Shown: in pieces, positions 15,071-17,964 of the stretch
Position numbering within the stretch: position 1 is the stretch's first letter
Layout: each line of letters opens with the position of its first letter
Source of the DNA: Bacteroidota bacterium
GTDB lineage: Bacteria; Bacteroidota; Ignavibacteria; SZUA-365
Reading direction: 5' to 3'
Length of the DNA stretch: 17,964 nucleotides
NCBI GenBank assembly: GCA_018224345.1
Contig: JAGTUW010000083.1
Location: forward strand, 1-17,964
Position numbers and translations under genes: made by a program
The notes under the pieces: model-generated
Databases searched by the model: none
What the model was told of the DNA's origin: nothing
What the model saw: only the letters and a program-made list of their open reading frames with translations

Positions 15071-16801
15071 ATGCATTATCCTGTACTCTCCGATATTGTC
15101 GTCATTTTCGCTCTGGCCGCGGTGGTGCTTTTCCTGTTCCATCGCATCCGCATCCCTCCGATTATCGGGTTTCTGTTTACAGGTGTCATTGCAGGGCCGG
15201 GAGGTATTGGTGCCGTCACCGAGGTCGCGGCCGTCGAGGTGCTGGCGGAGGTGGGAGTCATCCTGTTGATGTTCACGATCGGACTTGAGTTTTCGATACG
15301 CGACTTTCTGCGTATGAAAAAGGCGGTGTTGGGCGGTGGTGGGTTGCAGGTGTCACTCAGTACGGTCGCCACGATGCTGATCTGTATTGCGATGGGCCTT
15401 CCGCTTTCTCTCGGTGTGTTTGCCGGCTTTCTCGTTGCACTCAGCAGTACGGCTATCGTACTCAAACAGTTGCAGTCCTCGGCCCAGATTGAGAGTCCAC
15501 ACGGCCGTCTCACGCTCGGTACGCTGATTTTCCAGGATGTCATCATCGTACCGATGATGCTTCTGACACCGATACTGGCCGGCTCCTCCGGTGACGCTGT
15601 CGGCACGGAATTGCTGATGCTTCTTGTCAAGGGAATCGGTATCATCGCGCTGGTTGTCATCGCGGCACGGTATGTGATTCCTCCGATACTGCAACGCGTC
15701 GTGGGCACCCGTATCACCGAATTGTTTTTTCTCTCAATTGTCGCCTTGTGTTTCCTCGTGGCCTGGTTGACGTCGAGCATCGGTCTGTCATTGGCACTTG
15801 GGGCCTTTCTCGCAGGGATGATCATAGCTGATTCCGACTACGCGCTGCATGCGTTGGGAAATGTCCTGCCGTTTCGTGACCTGTTCACGAGCTTCTTTTT
15901 CGTCTCCGTCGGTATGCTCCTCGAACCTTCATTCATATTCGCGAATCCGATCACAGTTGTCGGGCTGACGCTGGCCGTGATCGTCGGCAAAACACTGCTC
16001 GCAACAGTTGCCGCTCTGTTGCTGCGTTATCCACTCAGGACGGCATTGCTGATGGGTATTGCGCTGAGTCAGATCGGAGAGTTCAGCTTTATACTCTCAC
16101 GTGTGGGTATAGCAAACGGCTTGTTCACCAACGATGTATATCAGATGTTCCTCTCCGTTTCCGTTCTCACTATGGCTGCCACACCGGTATTGATTCAAAT
16201 CGCACCACGCATTGCCATGAAGTTGGGGGTGAGAACGCCGGTGTACGGAGAGGGTGAAGACGCTGTCGAACCTGGCGAACATCTGACCGGAGAGGAACTG
16301 TTCATCATCGGCTTCGGGTTGAACGGGCGCAATCTCTATCACGCAGCCGATGCGGAAGGTATACCGGTATCGATTCTTGAAATGAATTTCGATACTGTAC
16401 GACACGAGCAAGCCAGGGGGATACCGATTCAGTTCGGTGATGCAGCCCATGATGCAGTGCTGCTGCATGCGGGGTTGCTCCGTGCACGCGTCGTTGTCAT
16501 TGCGATCTCGGATCCGGCGGCAACGGCACGGATCACGCAACGGATTCGTCAAATTCATCCCTCAGCGCATGTGATCGCGAGAACCCGTTTTGTCTCGGAA
16601 GTCCCTCGCCTGTATGGTCTCGGTGCACATGAAGTCATCCCCGAGGAATTCGAAACATCAGTCGAAATATTCAAGCGTACGCTGCGTAGTCTCGCTGTCA
16701 ATGAAAGTGAGATTCAGAAAAAAATCGCACACCTGCGTGAAGACTGTTACGCGTTTCTTCGTGAGGACGATGAGAACGCAGCTCCGACGCAAGCGTCATG
16801 A
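15071..16801 (+). CDS. Kef-type cation:proton antiporter with TrkA-N domain
   Basis: This 576-residue monovalent cation:proton antiporter belongs to the CPA2/KefB-YbaL group. Residues about 5-380 are the Na+/H+ exchanger membrane domain with a dozen or so hydrophobic segments, including IPPIIGFLFTGVIAGPG near the N-terminus, EVGVILLMFTIGLEFS and GTLIFQDVIIVPMMLL. Residues about 408-525 form a Rossmann-type TrkA-N/RCK domain with glycine motif G414-F-G-L-N-G419 and an acidic residue in SILEMN at the end of the second strand, which probably binds a nucleotide that gates transport. The protein ends shortly after, without an RCK-C domain, in a charged helical tail. ATG 15071 is preferred over GTG 15059; the upstream ribosome-binding site is weak. 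It follows a terminator and converges on the TonB-receptor gene with a 46-bp gap, so it is probably monocistronic. Potassium export or pH homeostasis is the likely role. Confidence 0.92.
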   Translation: MHYPVLSDIVVIFALAAVVLFLFHRIRIPPIIGFLFTGVIAGPGGIGAVTEVAAVEVLAEVGVILLMFTIGLEFSIRDFLRMKKAVLGGGGLQVSLSTVATMLICIAMGLPLSLGVFAGFLVALSSTAIVLKQLQSSAQIESPHGRLTLGTLIFQDVIIVPMMLLTPILAGSSGDAVGTELLMLLVKGIGIIALVVIAARYVIPPILQRVVGTRITELFFLSIVALCFLVAWLTSSIGLSLALGAFLAGMIIADSDYALHALGNVLPFRDLFTSFFFVSVGMLLEPSFIFANPITVVGLTLAVIVGKTLLATVAALLLRYPLRTALLMGIALSQIGEFSFILSRVGIANGLFTNDVYQMFLSVSVLTMAATPVLIQIAPRIAMKLGVRTPVYGEGEDAVEPGEHLTGEELFIIGFGLNGRNLYHAADAEGIPVSILEMNFDTVRHEQARGIPIQFGDAAHDAVLLHAGLLRARVVVIAISDPAATARITQRIRQIHPSAHVIARTRFVSEVPRLYGLGAHEVIPEEFETSVEIFKRTLRSLAVNESEIQKKIAHLREDCYAFLREDDENAAPTQAS

Positions 16802-16847
16802 TATGGGGAAGATTGTTATTGACTGCGCCGGTGAAAACAGCCCTGCG

Positions 16848-17964
16848 TCAGAACTCATCCGTACCGAAATCGTCGCGTTGTTGTCTTTCCTGCTCGCGAT
16901 CGGGGCGTCTGGTACTCAGATTGTAGCGCAGGGTGAGCGTGACGACAGGGCCGTCTGCGAAGTAGTAATTCCATGAGGTGAAATCCGGTCCGGAGAGCGT
17001 CGATTCCCGTTCCGCAGTGCGAAGAACGTCGGCGATGTCGAGGATGGCGGAAAGTCTGCGATTGAAAAACTCCTGACGCAGCGCGACATTCGTGACCACA
17101 TAACCTTCTCTGCGGCCCTGTGCGGATACGGACGGACTGTTGTAGCTCGCATTGATCTGGAGGAGCGTCCCGCGGAACAGAGTAAAGGTATTGTTGAAGC
17201 GCACATTCCAGGTGAAACTCTGTTCGGCAAATGAACGGCCATGCAGTTCACCCTCGACGCGGTAATCGTAGAGATTTCCGAGCAGGTACAGATCCCAGGT
17301 GTCTTTCAGATTGGCATTGAACATGAGTTCCACGCCGGTCGAAAATTCCTGCCCGACATTTTCTACCGTGCGCAGTGAAATATTGTCCCGATACACGCTG
17401 CGTACAAATTCCACCTTGTTATGTGTGTTCCGATGGTAGATTTCGGCCGAGGCGAGTGTCGCGCCGATGTGTGTCTGATAGGCCAGTTCCCAGGAATCGA
17501 TGTATTCCGGCTTGAGAGCAGGATTCCCCCGGCGGACGGTGAAGGCATCGGACCAGGTTTCGAAGGGCTCGAGGTACCAGCCCCGCGGCCGGTCGATGCG
17601 GCGCGTGTAACTGGCCATGATCTGCTGGGTTCCGGAGATGCTGTACGATGTGTGGATGGTGGGAAAAAGGTCCCACCGGTTGATTCCGAATTCCGCCGCA
17701 CTGTCCTGTAGCGTGACCGTGCGGTCGGTGAATTCCCCACGTACACCAAGCTGCATTCCCCAGCTCCCGAATTCCCTGGCGTACATTGCGTACGCGGCCT
17801 GCACGTTGCGGTAGTATGTCGTTGTATGCCCAAAGGCAGGTAACAGAACGTAAGAAGCGGACTCCGTATTATATTCGGACAATGTGGTAATGTCATCCGA
17901 TTCATGCAATGCCGCCTGATAACCCGCTTCGAGTTTTTCATGTTCATTGAATGGAAGAGTGTAG
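16848..17964 (-). CDS. TonB-dependent outer-membrane receptor, C-terminal part
   Basis: The minus strand is open from the right edge to the stop at 16848, giving 371 residues of a beta-barrel C-terminus; the plug and N-terminus lie outside the window. The sequence matches the outer-membrane protein beta-barrel family seen in Bacteroidota TonB-dependent receptors: FNEHEKLEAGYQAAL at the cut, LGVRGEFTDR, LFPTIHTSYSISGTQQIMASYTRRIDRP, GNPALKPEYIDSWELAYQT and ENVGQEFSTGVELMFN, ending in strands such as VVTLTLRYNL. A polar, acidic tail (DREQERQQRDDFGTDEF) follows the last barrel strand. The reading frame continues through the TTG at 17909, so that codon is not a start. The substrate cannot be told from this part. 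It converges on the Kef antiporter gene. Confidence 0.92.
   Translation of the reverse strand, partial: YTLPFNEHEKLEAGYQAALHESDDITTLSEYNTESASYVLLPAFGHTTTYYRNVQAAYAMYAREFGSWGMQLGVRGEFTDRTVTLQDSAAEFGINRWDLFPTIHTSYSISGTQQIMASYTRRIDRPRGWYLEPFETWSDAFTVRRGNPALKPEYIDSWELAYQTHIGATLASAEIYHRNTHNKVEFVRSVYRDNISLRTVENVGQEFSTGVELMFNANLKDTWDLYLLGNLYDYRVEGELHGRSFAEQSFTWNVRFNNTFTLFRGTLLQINASYNSPSVSAQGRREGYVVTNVALRQEFFNRRLSAILDIADVLRTAERESTLSGPDFTSWNYYFADGPVVTLTLRYNLSTRRPDREQERQQRDDFGTDEF

Overview
The window looks like chromosomal DNA of a free-living Gram-negative bacterium of the Bacteroidota / Ignavibacteria-Kapabacteria type. The main evidence is two large secreted proteins ending in a type IX secretion (T9SS) C-terminal sorting domain with the NYPNPFNP / NYPNP signature, a TonB-dependent outer-membrane beta-barrel receptor, and moderately GC-rich genes, of which some have good Shine-Dalgarno sites and others have none. 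The phylum is an inference from family signatures. I see no rRNA, tRNA, IS element, phage gene or CRISPR array.

Layout. At the left edge, reading leftward and cut by the window, is the N-terminal part of a Tat-exported DUF362 protein. Divergent from it is a two-gene unit: a cytoplasmic histidine kinase with a cysteine-rich PAS-like sensor, and an acidic protein of unknown function whose start overlaps the kinase stop. Next is an 800-residue secreted Kelch / Omp28-thioredoxin fusion with a T9SS tail, closed by a 14-bp perfect-stem terminator. A gene-free stretch of about 565 bp follows. It carries five 42-bp tandem repeats plus a degenerate copy, each with a strongly conserved, nearly palindromic 15-bp core.

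The leftward operon cutA-parA-parB (divalent-ion tolerance protein plus chromosome-segregation ATPase and CTP-dependent clamp) ends beside that repeat array. A spacer of about 295 bp with a foldable inverted-repeat cluster separates cutA from a rightward run: a TPR protein, a DUF2085 membrane protein, a small membrane protein (the last two overlap by 4 nt), a secreted thioredoxin-fold protein that has lost its CxxC, and a 1035-residue T9SS-secreted M12B-type metalloprotease followed by a terminator. A Kef-type cation/proton antiporter comes next. It converges on the C-terminal part of a TonB-dependent receptor that runs off the right edge.

Functional theme. Much of the window concerns the cell envelope and secretion (T9SS cargo, outer-membrane receptor, secreted thioredoxin folds, small membrane proteins). 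The parAB segregation genes and the kinase pair stand apart from this. The best candidates for something undescribed are the repeat array next to parB, the kinase plus acidic-partner pair without a response regulator, and the Kelch-Omp28 fusion.
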